From Cyanidiococcus yangmingshanensis (lineage: Eukaryota > Rhodophyta > Bangiophyceae > Cyanidiales > Cyanidiaceae): a stretch of DNA of 64,000 nucleotides. Position 1 is the first letter of the stretch; every line of letters starts with the position of its first letter. Under the pieces are notes generated by a model. That model did not search any database and was not told the origin of the DNA. It saw only the letters and a list, made by a program, of their open reading frames with translations. The stretch spans positions 186,001 to 250,000 of the forward strand of contig VWRR01000013.1 of the NCBI GenBank assembly GCA_013995675.1. Direction: 5' to 3'. Below are positions 1 to 10,697 of this stretch, piece by piece. The translations under genes and the position numbers were made by a program.

Positions 1-434
1 ACTCATTTGAAGCTGTGATGGAGATCCTACTCTTCCGCAAACTTGAAGCATACCTGGATAAAATCTTCCTCAGCATGAACAGATCGCAATCTCTGAGTTC
101 AGGGAAAACGACCTGACGATATCCAGAGGTGCGAGACAAAAAAGGATTACAGGCAAAGTGGGAAAGACCGCTTTCTCGGGCTGCGGACGAGCAGAATCGG
201 CTCTAAAATGAATAATGTCCCCACATTCATCATTTGACACCAGAGGCCTCGACAAAGTCAATCAGGTCACAGACTCGAGTGAATACACCTCGGAACTGAA
301 AACTTGCTTCGAAAGATTCGAACGCTCGATCACAAATGAGGCCCGGCCATGCAACTCAAGAGCAGAAAATCTGGCGTCGCGTGGCTCGCAGACACTCGGG
401 CGTAGATAGTAGATGAGCGTCTCTGGTGCGTGCT
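1..434. other. Left-edge stretch without a gene
   Basis: Only short, unconvincing frames are present on both strands. It is the 5' flank of the small plus-strand gene that begins at 435. No tRNA, repeat or clear promoter element is visible. Confidence 0.5.
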
Positions 435-761
435 ATGGGAGGACGAGAAAACATGTTCAGAGCACTATTTACGCCGTATGCGGAATGGAACCAGCGCGAC
501 ATTGCATGGTCACCGTACAGGAAGAAACTCAAGTGGGACTGGCACCTTCGCCAGCTTTTGTACGCCATAATGCCGGGAGCGTTTGTGTTCCTGGTCTGCG
601 AGGCTGTCGAACGTAAGTACGGACTGGATAAATCACCAGCAATGGAGCTCAAGAAACACAACGCAAAGGATCTGCAAGCAAAAGACACGACAAGCCAGAC
701 AGCATTCGAAGCAGTTCCGCGCGACAAACTTGCAGCAACTGGCGGGCAGCAAACATCCTAA
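435..761 (+). CDS. Small one-helix membrane protein, possibly NDUFB3-like complex I subunit
   Basis: The frame opens with a GTG at 426, but the first ATG is at 435, giving 108 residues. A basic, Trp-rich stretch (residues about 16-33, with RDIAW and KLKWDW) is followed by one hydrophobic segment (about 38-52, around MPGAFVFLV). A charged, lysine-rich hydrophilic tail follows. The order RD-x-AW, basic stretch, PG, single helix and then glutamates resembles the mitochondrial complex I B12/NDUFB3 subunit, which is a single-pass inner-membrane protein of about this size. This rests on layout and a few residues, so the family call is an inference. A generic small organelle membrane protein is the alternative. 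The gene is convergent with the WDR3 gene. Confidence 0.5.
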   Translation: MGGRENMFRALFTPYAEWNQRDIAWSPYRKKLKWDWHLRQLLYAIMPGAFVFLVCEAVERKYGLDKSPAMELKKHNAKDLQAKDTTSQTAFEAVPRDKLAATGGQQTS

Positions 762-1355
762 ATGCCAGTTCCGAGTATGACTGCCCGCCGAGCGAGAAAG
801 CAAGTTGCTCTATTGAATAAGGTTACTGCGTCGCTCGGAAGTCCTGTTGAGGACAGATCCCTTCTGAAGGAGTTGCCCCAGTTGGCTTCCCTCTGCCTAT
901 TTTTCGTGAATTCGGCCTTCCAGCAAATGTTGCCACGGCAACCATGATGCTGATGGTGTTTTTGCGTCTAGCGGCTGCCGTGATTATTTACAAAACTGCA
1001 AGTTTCGTGACATTCAACTTGACATCGTTGCAAAAGAAATGACATCATTAGATTTGAATCCCGCATAATCAATAATGAGACCAAACTCTCCGTGTACCGG
1101 ATTGATCAAGCAGTAGTGCATGTAAGCGAGAGTTCGCGGAGACCCTACTGAATTCACCGTTAGAGCAAGTTCACAACAATCGCGCGAGTTATATGAACTG
1201 CCACTCAGAAACCATTCTTTGTCCGCGCTTTGGAGCGGACGACTCGGCCAAAATCGAAGCGCAAAAAGGAGCTCATGCGTCAACCACCAGCTCCCGTGCT
1301 TCGCAACTCAAGGATAAAATTTGTATCCTGGGTTCTCAACGAACCTGCGCTATTC
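762..1355. other. Convergent intergenic region, nothing recognised
   Basis: It lies between the stop of the small plus-strand gene and the stop of the minus-strand WDR3 gene, so it should hold two 3' untranslated regions. Short frames here show no protein-like composition. A plus-strand frame at 1230-1631 partly overlaps WDR3 antisense and is taken as a shadow. Confidence 0.5.
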
Positions 1356-4300
1356 CTATTCTTCTTCAATGAAACGCTTAGCTTCAGGCTGCATGAGCTG
1401 CAGTGCAGCGAGATTCATGCCTACAACACTTCGATAATTACGAACCGAATGCTGCGTCGCTTCTCGAAAACTGGACAAAAGACGTCTAGTTCGGTTTCCG
1501 TCCGACCCGCCCATGTGCGCGACGAGCTCTCGAAACCGATTGCTAAAAAGCCTGAGAACTGTTCGGATAAGCAGCTCTCGATCACTCGCCGAACATTCCA
1601 TGTGGCCTTTCTCAGTCTTCGGAATACTTAGACACACACGAGTTAGTAACAATGCGGGTGCAAGCGGAAGTGAAGCGATCGCTGCCTCATAATGGGCCGG
1701 TCGAATACTTCGTAGGATTCGCATCAATTCGTTGAACTGATCCGGTTGTAATGCGCATCCATTTGACTCAGCCTTATCATCTATCTTTTGCATCTCTTCG
1801 ATAATTCGATCAGAGGCAGCAATGCTATCGAGGGTTTTCAACTGCTGTTCGGGATCGCTCAATCCTATCCGCGACATTCGCTGCTCCCTGTGGAATTTTC
1901 ACCTCATCTGATTCGATGTCGAGATCCCCCAAGTAATCCCTTTCGGGCTCAATGAGTGCATCCGCCTCAAAAAGTTCCCGTAACTGGTTTTCGTGTTCCT
2001 CTCCGGCTACCAGCTGATCCTCAAGACGTCTCCAAATTCGTATGCTATGATCAGTGCCGGCACTTGCCATATACTCCCCTCGCCCACTAACTGCAAGCGC
2101 TGTGACAGCACCACTGCGGTGTCCCCATCCGTTTTGAGTGAGCGCACTTCGGCCCTCTAGTGTCGTGATGCAGCTCCGGTCCGTAGAGAGGTCTGCATCC
2201 CAGTAACGCAAGCTCCCGTCACGTCCACCAGACCAGAAACATCGCGGATTCATGAAATCAAAGCGAACGACAGTAACGCCATCCTCATGAGCCCGAGCAA
2301 AGCTCCGGATGCAGTCCCCAAACTGCAGTCCCCATAGTCTGCAGGACTTGTCTGCAGAACCTGTTACAAGCAGCTTCGAATCGCCACTCACATCCATCGT
2401 CATGACGGGCAACTTGTGTCCGTAGAAAGATAGCACAAAAGCTAATGTATCCATTCGAAATGCCCGAACAGTCATGTCCATGAGGGCAACCAGAACAAGC
2501 TCTTGATTGGGAGTGAAACATATGGCGGTCACTTCGTTTGGCACTTCGAGGCGCGGGGCCTCGCGTAATTTCCACTTTTGATCAGTGTTCTTGAAATCCA
2601 ATCGATAGAAGCTCACAAAGCCATATCTGCCTCCCACAGCGAGGAAATCTCCTGACGCAGACTGCGCCATAGTGCGAATGATTGGGTCACCGGGCACCGT
2701 CTCCTCAACTGCAACTGAGGTCGTCTCAAGAATGACACCAGCTTCACAGTCTAAGATCATGAGTATTCCTCGATCCGTCGCAATCGCTGCATATTTTCCC
2801 TCCAGGAAAGAGGCGCCTGCATCGCAGGGTGGTCGCAGGTAGAGCGCAGCAACCACACTGAATTTGGTGGTTTCGCCCGGATCAGCGAGCTCAATAGAGC
2901 ACAAACATTGCCCGGTATCACTATTCCAAATCCGAATATCGTTTGACGCAGAAAGTATTAGCGGGGAGCCGACTCGAGGTAAAGGGATGCTTCGAGAGCC
3001 CGCACTCAGAAACTGCTCGAAATCGTCCGAAAATGCCAAAGCCGTGATGGGGCGATGGTGACCGATCCCGCTAACTTGAAGCACAGATTCCAAGCCAGAT
3101 GTGGGTATTGAAAATTTTGAGGCAGAATGTTCTCCGTCAAAATATCCGCGTTTCGATGAGTAAGAACCATTTCGCTTTTGACGCCGTTGATCTGAAAGCG
3201 GAAAGTACCCTCTTTCGATACTGATTGAATTATTGGCCCGATGGACAGCCAAACGCACACTCGCGATTCCTTCATCTTCAAAGTAGACGCTTTTGGAAAT
3301 GCATGCAAGCGCCATCAATCTGATATCGTATTTCGTCTGGAGATGGAGGCAAAGGTAGTCGGCAGCCTGCGGTTCGTATTCGACTGAATCTTTTGAGGTG
3401 GCAGCCAAATCGTCGATGCTCGTCGTGGTACTGACATCTCCTGTGAGCTCGTTCTTCTTTGACGCTCGCTTTCGTCGCCGCTTGACGTGGGATCTGGCAC
3501 CAACTTCGTCTCGAACCTCGTAAAATTCCATATTACGGTCAGCATCGCAGCAGATGAGAATGCGTCCCTCGTCGTCAGCGCTCATTACTAACAAACGTGC
3601 CCTGGAATGCGACCGGTGTACGAGCCCCATGTCGACGAAATGTGCGTGGAGCCCTCCTGGCAGTTCCTGAGCACCCTCGCGTGACTCCATGCTAGTTCGC
3701 CACATGTGCAGAGTTCCATCATTCGTTCCTGCTACAAGCAGACCCCTATTGCTGAGGTACGTTAAGCACCATATCTCACTTCGATTGCCGAACAAGGTTT
3801 GGACGCACTCCTGGGTGGCAATGTCAACGACTTTGATTGCGGCATCTTTCCCGCTACTCAAGAGCAATCGTCCCGCAAAGCCCAAAGCGCCACGTTCATT
3901 GAAACCCATCGCACTCTGAATTTGAGCACTTTTTCCGATCTCCACGAATCTCAATGATGTCACCAGATCCGCATGCAGACCTCGAATCTGAAAAATACTC
4001 TGCTCGGACCAGATGTCCCATACAGTTACATCACCATTTCGGGAGCCGCTAGCGAGATACACGGAATCCTCGGAGAAGCCGAGGCAGCTAACACCGCTCC
4101 GGTGTCCCACGAACAGCTTCGAATCATCGAGTCTGAGCGTAGCATGATCGATGCCGCCCAGCGCTGATAGTGGATGAGAATTCACCATATCCTGAATATT
4201 TTGCTCCGAAAAATTGATGGCTTCCCCAGCTCTGCGCTCAGAAATTTTCTCATCACTCGATTTAAGGACGTACAATATGATGCCTCCGTCAGCATAACCC

Positions 4301-4743
4301 ACCGCAACCACCGCTTTTCCTGAGGAAAGCGCTAGAATGTGAGAAGATACAGGCTGACCATTTGGCATCTTGCTTGGGTAGCCATTCCAATGTTGCGTAC
4401 AGGAAAGGCAAGTCACAAGCGACGACACGGAAGCACTTGTCAGTCGGGCGACGAGACGAGCTCGACGCACCTCCCAGACATGCACAGCCTCCACCGCAGC
4501 TACCGCAATAAAGAGTGCTTCTGTTGTGCCCAACTCGGTATTCATTCTGGAGGCCTTCAACCCTGTGTTAGAGGGCGTGATCTCAGAAGAACCAACAGCC
4601 AGGGGCAGACGAAAGAGCCCAATCGTTTGCCCCCCCACAAAGTGGCTCCCTCCTCCTCCATGCGCACCAATGACTGTCCCGTATGTGCTGGCAACGACGC
4701 CCAACACTTTTTCTGCCCGAAACAATGGATATAGGCGAACCAT
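1356..4743 (-). CDS. WDR3/Utp12 (Dip2) U3 snoRNP WD40 protein, with one frame break
   Basis: This is a component of the small-subunit processome (UtpB complex), which acts with U3 snoRNA in the nucleolus to process 18S pre-rRNA. The first frame (4743 to 1825, 972 residues) carries two WD40 propellers. The second contains family-typical stretches such as SFYGHKLPV, TGSADKSCRLWG and GRDGSLRYWDAD, then the HSIRIWRRLE end of the last blade. The C-terminal Utp12 helical domain is in a different frame (1877 to 1356), ending with VVGMNLAALQ, which matches the conserved end of the family. The step is +1 and must fall at about 1840-1910, where the two frames overlap. A basic insert (VKRRRKRASKK) separates the propellers. 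Family assignment is firm. The break is either an extra base or, less likely, a 22-nt GT-AG microintron. Confidence 0.93.
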
Positions 4744-5766
4744 TTGAAAGATGTACTTTCCGAAGAGTGGTCAGTTGTAGCGATGCCTAATCGTTCCGAT
4801 GAAGACGTCCCGGCGTCGCTGGCGGCGTCCGTCGAGGATCGCCACCGGATTCGTCGAGGCTTGTCGACACCCTTGCGCTTCGCTGGCGCGGATCTTCGTA
4901 CCTGACAGGACATGCCAGAGAGAGCAGTCTGATTAGATGCATCCAATCCTCGGGATTCCAACAGGTTACGCTTTTGAGCTGAAAGGTTTTGTGTTGGGAC
5001 TCCTGCCGCATTGTGCTCGGGGCAGAACTGAGGTCATGGTGCCTAGCCGTTATTCTAGAACAGGCATCTTGCCGTCAAACGCATTGGGATGGAAGTTTAC
5101 GCCATTCAGCTTATTTTTAACTATTCCGGTTAATTTTAGGCGCGAACTGGTCGAAGAGCTTGCATTACATTTCGAAATAAATCATGTGGAATATGAATGA
5201 AGCCTTCCATTCACGAAATGCGGTAACAACTCAGACGATGGCGCTCGTCCTCGAATCTATTCATCCGCTTTTCGAGATTTCAAGCGGCGACACAGCTGCA
5301 TACGCAGAGGCGTCACTCAGGCTGCTGTCCTGCTCCGACAAAATTCAAACCAAAGCCCTGCAAAGCCTCAGAGTCCAATGGTCGTGATGCGATACAGTGC
5401 CCTTCTCGGCGTGCACGGGAAATGAGCCCATTGATGCATAAAAGTACCGACATCTCAAAAGCAGCACGAACCTTTCGCATTTGCTAGCAATGTCCCTTGT
5501 CGTGAACGCATGCTCAGAATTGCGCTCGCGATTGAAATGAAATCTAGAAAGCTCACCGCATCGGATCTTAGAGTGTGCGTCGGACCGCTCTGAGTTCCTG
5601 AGCACAATTCATGTCGCCTCGTTACAAAAAGGCTGATTATGACTATTTGTGATCATGCCTAGTACAAATGATCTGAAGAGGGCTATTGCGTCTCTGTGCT
5701 TGTAGATCCAAAGATCGGTTAAAGCTGCCTCCATGTGGCAGCACTGCACGTTGCAAGCCAGTCACT
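4744..5766. other. Intergenic region with a weak two-frame candidate
   Basis: This contains the WDR3 5' flank and the 3' flank of the CCT gene. Two plus-strand frames overlap here: 4937-5200, and 5184-5387 offset by +1. The second has a coding-like run (TTQTMALVLESIHPLFEI). Together they could encode about 150 residues, but I see no family match and no start context that decides it. Confidence 0.25.
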
Positions 5767-7464
5767 TCAATCTGGTGCAACTATATCCTGCCTCACGAAA
5801 CGGCCTCGTATTCTCGGCCGTTTATCTGCGAGCACCTTTCTACATGAGTATCTGACGACCTTCATAAAGCGCCGTTCTTTTTTCTTTTGTCGGTAGCGCA
5901 CAATTGCAGCCTGCCTGGTCATTTGTTTGAACTCCCTCTGAGAAAGCAGTTTTTCGATTTCTTTTCGTGTCGCCTCCGGCATACCTGGAGTTAATCGGGG
6001 GATGCGAGAATGTGCATAGACCGTTGGAGATGGAATGTACGTAACGGCGTCCTCTTCTGAAACTTTGTCTGATGAATCCGCAGCAAATGCACCTTCCGAG
6101 CGCCAACTCTCCAATGAAGCCTCAACTCGGCTCGAAAGACATGGTGCCACGCTAACAGAGCCTGATGGAGCACTGTCGCGCGCCAGGGATTGAGCGGTGT
6201 CGACTCCGTCCGCATTCGTCAACTGCGTCGTGTCCCAATTGCTTTGATTTTGAAATACAGGGACGAGCACTGGAACGTACAATAATTTCGTGACTGTCCC
6301 GTCCGGTTCAAGCCGTTCCTCTGCAATCGGACGAATCTGATCCCAAGGAGAAGGCCAAAGGAGCTGCTGTTTTCGGTATCGGTCGCAGAGTTCAGCAAAC
6401 AAGCGCTGCAAGGCGTCCGGAGCATATCCCTTCCTTACTTCGATCGCTTGGATGAAATCATCAAGAGGAGCTGGGCAGTGAGTCCGATTCTCTCGAGCTT
6501 CCCATGTATTTGCAATGTTTTCAGCCCGATCTTGTTCGCCAGCACGAAAATTTTGTCGCTTCGTGTCCGAAACGGAAGCCGGCTGGACGTTGGGGGGCGT
6601 CGAGTTTTCAATTTGCGTCTGACGATCTACTGTCATCCATTTGGTTCCCGCCGTGTGCTGCGGCACCCGCAATGTTTCCTGACCTGGCTCATGTCTTCTG
6701 GTTCGTTTAGCTCCTTCATTCAGATCATGAGTACGCCCCTCTGAGAAATCCCGAAACCGGCGGCTGGTATCTTCTTCAACACGAATCGGTGTGCTTGCGC
6801 TTTCTCCTACAAGGGCATCTAAAATTGCAGCAGTTGCGCTATGCGCATAATTCGCACCAGCCATAGGAGTGCCCTCTGGCGCGAAATTCACGTTTCCTGA
6901 AAACCCGGTCGAGCCTGCAAGTTCTCTATCAAAAGGGGACAGGGAACTGGAGTGGTTCAAAGGAAAGCCATGAAGACCACCGCCCGCAGGTGCACCTGTT
7001 GGGCGCCTGGACTCCGGCTCTCGCGCACCCGCAGAAAAAAACTGTTGCTGAAGTAGACCCGAGTACGTTTGCCATCGAGGGGATGTCCCCGCGAGCGGAT
7101 CGAAGCCAGAGGCAGATTGATCGTTTAGTGCTTGCGGCGTCCAACTTACAGAGTTCAAGTTCCCACCCAAAAGTCCAGAAAACATCGGCGTCGATGTCCC
7201 GTTCCGAGAAAACAAGTCAGCAAATGGCGAGTTACGCAGCGTCGCATTCGTAAAGGTCTGCTTCGTGGTAGAACCTTGTGCTAGAAGCGGCGCGCTCACA
7301 GCCGGAGAAGACGAGAGCCGAAAGAGCGCCTCCGCAGCTAGAGCGTCTCCGGTCCCATCGGTATGAGCACGCGTCCGGTCTTGCCCGCTTGATCTCTGCA
7401 GTTGCTCACTCACTGAAGAATCATTGCCCGGACGGCTTCGAGCCGTTCCACGCTGATTGGGCAT
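5767..7464 (-). CDS. CCT-motif protein (CONSTANS/TOC1-type C-terminal domain)
   Basis: The frame extends to a TTG at 7476, but the first ATG is at 7464, giving 565 residues. Residues 1 to about 510 are Ser/Thr/Gly/Gln-rich and look disordered. The last 45 or so residues form a textbook CCT motif: RQAAIVRYRQKKKERRF, then IRYSCRK-like VVRYSCRKVLADKRPRI and a closing RGRFVRQ. In plants, CCT domains give nuclear localisation and bind DNA together with NF-Y-like partners in light, clock and flowering regulators. No B-box, response-regulator or TIFY domain is seen, so this is a CCT-only protein. A role in transcription is likely from the family; the target pathway is unknown. It lies head to head with the gene at 8403 across about 0.9 kb. 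Confidence 0.85.
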   Translation of the reverse strand: MPNQRGTARSRPGNDSSVSEQLQRSSGQDRTRAHTDGTGDALAAEALFRLSSSPAVSAPLLAQGSTTKQTFTNATLRNSPFADLFSRNGTSTPMFSGLLGGNLNSVSWTPQALNDQSASGFDPLAGTSPRWQTYSGLLQQQFFSAGAREPESRRPTGAPAGGGLHGFPLNHSSSLSPFDRELAGSTGFSGNVNFAPEGTPMAGANYAHSATAAILDALVGESASTPIRVEEDTSRRFRDFSEGRTHDLNEGAKRTRRHEPGQETLRVPQHTAGTKWMTVDRQTQIENSTPPNVQPASVSDTKRQNFRAGEQDRAENIANTWEARENRTHCPAPLDDFIQAIEVRKGYAPDALQRLFAELCDRYRKQQLLWPSPWDQIRPIAEERLEPDGTVTKLLYVPVLVPVFQNQSNWDTTQLTNADGVDTAQSLARDSAPSGSVSVAPCLSSRVEASLESWRSEGAFAADSSDKVSEEDAVTYIPSPTVYAHSRIPRLTPGMPEATRKEIEKLLSQREFKQMTRQAAIVRYRQKKKERRFMKVVRYSCRKVLADKRPRIRGRFVRQDIVAPD

Positions 7465-8402
7465 TTGACAAATCAATGCACGAGCAGATATGAAAAACTT
7501 GTGATTTGTTTAGAGAACGCACCGGCGACAATCACGCCGCTGCCAGTCACTCGCGATCGAGTGGTGGTGAACGCCGGAGGCGGCCTGATGCTGCGATCGT
7601 TTGCAAAGCATCGAGCGTCCTCGTTTGCGCTACCAAACGGCCGTCATGCTGCGCTGCGGCGATCGCATTCTACCCATTCTTCTAACCCGGAGTGTAAGCG
7701 CATTTCGTCGTTCATCGAATTCGCAGATAGTAACGGGTATCAGTGTCTATTCGTTGATATGGAAATCATGAATTTCAGTACTTTGCCGCTGGCATCACTG
7801 CCAAGGGACGCACGAAGGCCAAACCTGAACGTTCAGCCGTTCCCGTAGTTATTCCCGACAGCCTAGGTAACATGCATCCGGAATTTAGGGCATGCGTACA
7901 AGCGGAGTTATTTCTCGTTTCACTCTTGAGCTCTGATGTGCGCTGTTCTTTGTATTCGGATTTCTTCTGCAAGTGCCCGGCAATCGAACCAACAAGGTGC
8001 CAGTTCGATGCATGGAGAGTCCTCAACCCTACAAGCAAGCGCCCTTCGTCTCGGCCGGCGCAGACGCAGGGGCGTTTGCTCTGTGCAACATCTCCAGCCT
8101 GGATAGCGCACGGCCACAAGGATATCGTCTGAGCTCAGAGCAGGACTCTCTCTCCACGAATAAGCTATTCACCGATTCAAAACAACGTCAAATCAGCTAT
8201 ACGCAGCATTGAAAGGATTTGGGGGCCTTGGAACTTGAACAATATGTGGTCTGCTGCCTCCCAACCATTTTTTTGATATGGACAGAGCCGCTGGAGGCGC
8301 GCCCAGAAGACCGCTGAATGATTTGCACGGCGCGCCAAGCCTCAAATTTCTAGGCATCGAACGCTTCGCTCTCATTCGAAACTCCGTCCTGCGGGCTCGA
8401 GT
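7465..8402. other. Divergent intergenic region (938 bp)
   Basis: It separates the CCT gene (minus) from the next plus-strand gene, so it should contain both promoters. A plus-strand frame at 7465-7848 and minus-strand frames at 7775-8119 lack recognisable domains. No TATA element at a convincing distance from either ATG was found by eye. Confidence 0.4.
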
Positions 8403-9590
8403 ATGGAGGCAGCGAAGGAGCGGCTTTTTGATAAAGTAAAGCTCTGGGCAGAGGAAGGCACCCCAGAAGAAGTCCTGGCACTGTGGAAGAAACTAGGGGG
8501 CAGAGTTGTGGAGAAGCCCGAGCAAGCAACGGTGTTGATATCGGACAACGAACAAGCACCTTTGACGCGAGAGATATTAACAAAGCGGTACAACAAGTTT
8601 CCGCACGGCGTTCACCGGCCTGTCTGGTCCAGCGAGATCATTCAGTACTGGGCCGAGGAGGGCGACGTTATAACAAATCCATCCGTGACGAAGATATATT
8701 TACGCAAAGCGCCAGTGGAACTCTCTTTCGAATACCTTGATCTTCTCGAAACTGAAGAGAACAAAAGTAGCGCAGAAGATCATAACACCTTCGAAAGTTG
8801 TCCGAAACGAGAGACCACCCAAGCGTTCACCTCTCCGGCTCATCAATCTGGTACCGACCGCAGGCAAAAGCCAAATTCTTTGGATCAGACCGAGACATGT
8901 GATGTGATGCATTCAAGTCCCGCTCGGAAACCAAAAGTTGGGGTTCACGTAGCACCCTCGGCGGCGCGACGACTTCGAGAGGCACTCTGGATCCTTCCAG
9001 AATCAGAATACGCTGATCGGGTTTCCAAGAACTCCAAGAAGCCGTCGAAGAAAGTTGGACAGGGTGCCAAGAATATTCTGCTTAAGCATATTCATCGACG
9101 TGGCGTCGTTTGCCAGGTTTGTAATCCCAACGGCGTCAAAATACGGAAACCGCGCTCCCCAGATGCTCACTATCACAGGCGCGGTGCTGTGTGTCCTGCT
9201 TGTGCTTCACGGACGAGGTCAAAGGACGATCCTAAAGAAAAGCAAATTGACGGAGACGAGCTGACGAAGCCGAAGAACCTGCCTGGTAACAGATCACATC
9301 GGGTATCTTCATTGCCGGATTCTCGAGCGGCTGAAGAGAAGGTGCGTATTCACAGAACGGAGGCGCGCAGACTCCAAGAAAAGCGTCAAGATGAAAAGAA
9401 GCGACTCGACATGAACAAGCAAAACATGAATGCACGTGATGAAGAGAACGATGCGGGGGCTGCTGCTGAGAATTTGCAAAGGTTACGTGCTCGATATGCT
9501 CAGTATATCGAGTGTGGCATGGGTATCTCAATGGTCCAAATCGGACGGGAGGGTTTCGAATTGCGTCTGGAAAACGAATCTCAGGCCTGA
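8403..9590 (+). CDS. BRCT-like N-terminus plus duplicated HRRGxVCxxC motif, coiled-coil tail
   Basis: This encodes 395 residues with a clean ATG. Residues about 15-80 read like a divergent BRCT fold: LGGRVVEKPEQATVLISD, then RPVWSSEIIQYWAEEGD in the position of the closing Trp helix. After a polar linker there are two copies of a short Cys motif about 30 residues apart: IHRRGVVCQVCN (about 226-237) and YHRRGAVCPACA (about 259-270). Four cysteines in two CxxC pairs suggest one metal site. The tail (about 300-360) is highly charged and helical (EEKVRIHRTEARRLQEKRQ), a probable coiled coil. I do not recognise the family. A nuclear DNA- or chromatin-associated role would fit a BRCT plus a zinc site, but this is inference. 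Confidence 0.75.
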   Translation: MEAAKERLFDKVKLWAEEGTPEEVLALWKKLGGRVVEKPEQATVLISDNEQAPLTREILTKRYNKFPHGVHRPVWSSEIIQYWAEEGDVITNPSVTKIYLRKAPVELSFEYLDLLETEENKSSAEDHNTFESCPKRETTQAFTSPAHQSGTDRRQKPNSLDQTETCDVMHSSPARKPKVGVHVAPSAARRLREALWILPESEYADRVSKNSKKPSKKVGQGAKNILLKHIHRRGVVCQVCNPNGVKIRKPRSPDAHYHRRGAVCPACASRTRSKDDPKEKQIDGDELTKPKNLPGNRSHRVSSLPDSRAAEEKVRIHRTEARRLQEKRQDEKKRLDMNKQNMNARDEENDAGAAAENLQRLRARYAQYIECGMGISMVQIGREGFELRLENESQA

Positions 9591-10697
9591 GCATCCTACC
9601 CAAATTCTTCGCAGACACCAGGGGGATCAAACGGTCATTACCACTCTCTTAGGCTGGTGGTTTCATGTAGACACCATTTTGCCCGTGCGCGATGGAGAGA
9701 TCTTCGCTGAATCCCCTTTCCAGGCGGCAACCAATCACTTGATTTGATGAATGACGTCTCCGGCAAAGCGTCTAATCATCTTGTCGCCCCAGCAACCAAC
9801 GATCCCCTGGATGTGCATCGAGGCGCAGTGGTTCAGCTATCAGCTTGTAGGAGGTATTCCATATCTGCGTGCAACCGCTGAGGGGATCGACGGATACTGT
9901 GAAAGGTATTCGAATCCGGAGGAGTGACAGCCCCGCTCTATGCGGCGTGTATATTCATAGAAACCAGCTCCCTCTACTGCAACGTAGGTGCTCTGTAGTC
10001 ACTCAGCATATGAATTCCACTCATGCATTTATAGAAACCAGCTCCCTCTACTGCAGTCGCAGGTACTCTGTAGTCAGGATCCACAATTGAGCATAAAGAA
10101 CTAAAATTCGTGACACCTAGTGTCCAAGTCGGGAGCTCTAACGCTGAACTGGTGCGCTACTCGACGACTCGAACGGGTTGTTTTCCTCTTTCCGAGATTC
10201 TAAGACTGAAGACCGCTTCCGAAGCATAGCTTTTCTTTCTTTGCCATCGCACCTTCGGTGGGTATCCCAAACTTGTTCCTCCAGAGAAGATGCATATCCC
10301 CGTTCAGGCGTCTTCTGTTTCTCCCACGACAGAATCCGGGAGCAGCACGAGCATCTGCACGAGCGCTGCTACCTACTTAACTCTTTCAGAGTGTGCCGCT
10401 GTTTCTAGAGAGCAGAGCCAGAAGTTCACACGGTGGATTCGATACGTTATTCTCTACTTCCACGAGAGCTCCGTCAGAATCCGCACCCAAGTGCGCGGAA
10501 CTTTATTCGTCGTCTCATTGAAAACTTTAAAATAAAGCGCTCGGTTGAGTCGGGGACCTCATCGCCAATTCCGGTAGTCGCCAGGGTCTCGGAAAACAGC
10601 CTCGGTAAAAAATTGTTTCATTCATTTTTGCTTTACGCGTAGCCCACGGGTGTTAGACTCGTGCCGCTCGAGAGGAAGTTGAACTGGTCGCAAGAGC
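9591..10697. other. Intergenic region containing a direct repeat
   Basis: This 1.1-kb spacer has no convincing gene. Plus-strand frames at 10178-10408, 10290-10535 and 10433-10642 overlap in different frames and have no family match. The only clear structure is the imperfect direct repeat listed separately at 9954-10076. Confidence 0.45.
9954..10076. repeat. Two-copy imperfect direct repeat, about 48 nt each
   Basis: Copy 1 spans about 9954-10001 and copy 2 about 10029-10076. Both begin with a TATAG-like or CATAG start, share AAACCAGCTCCCTCTACTGC, and end with CTCTGTAGTCA. They differ at a few positions around the middle (AACGTAGGTG versus AGTCGCAGGTA), with one extra base in copy 2. The period is about 74 nt. 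It lies in a spacer between two plus-strand genes. It could be a tandem duplication, a regulatory element or a small RNA pair. No coding frame explains it. Confidence 0.8.
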
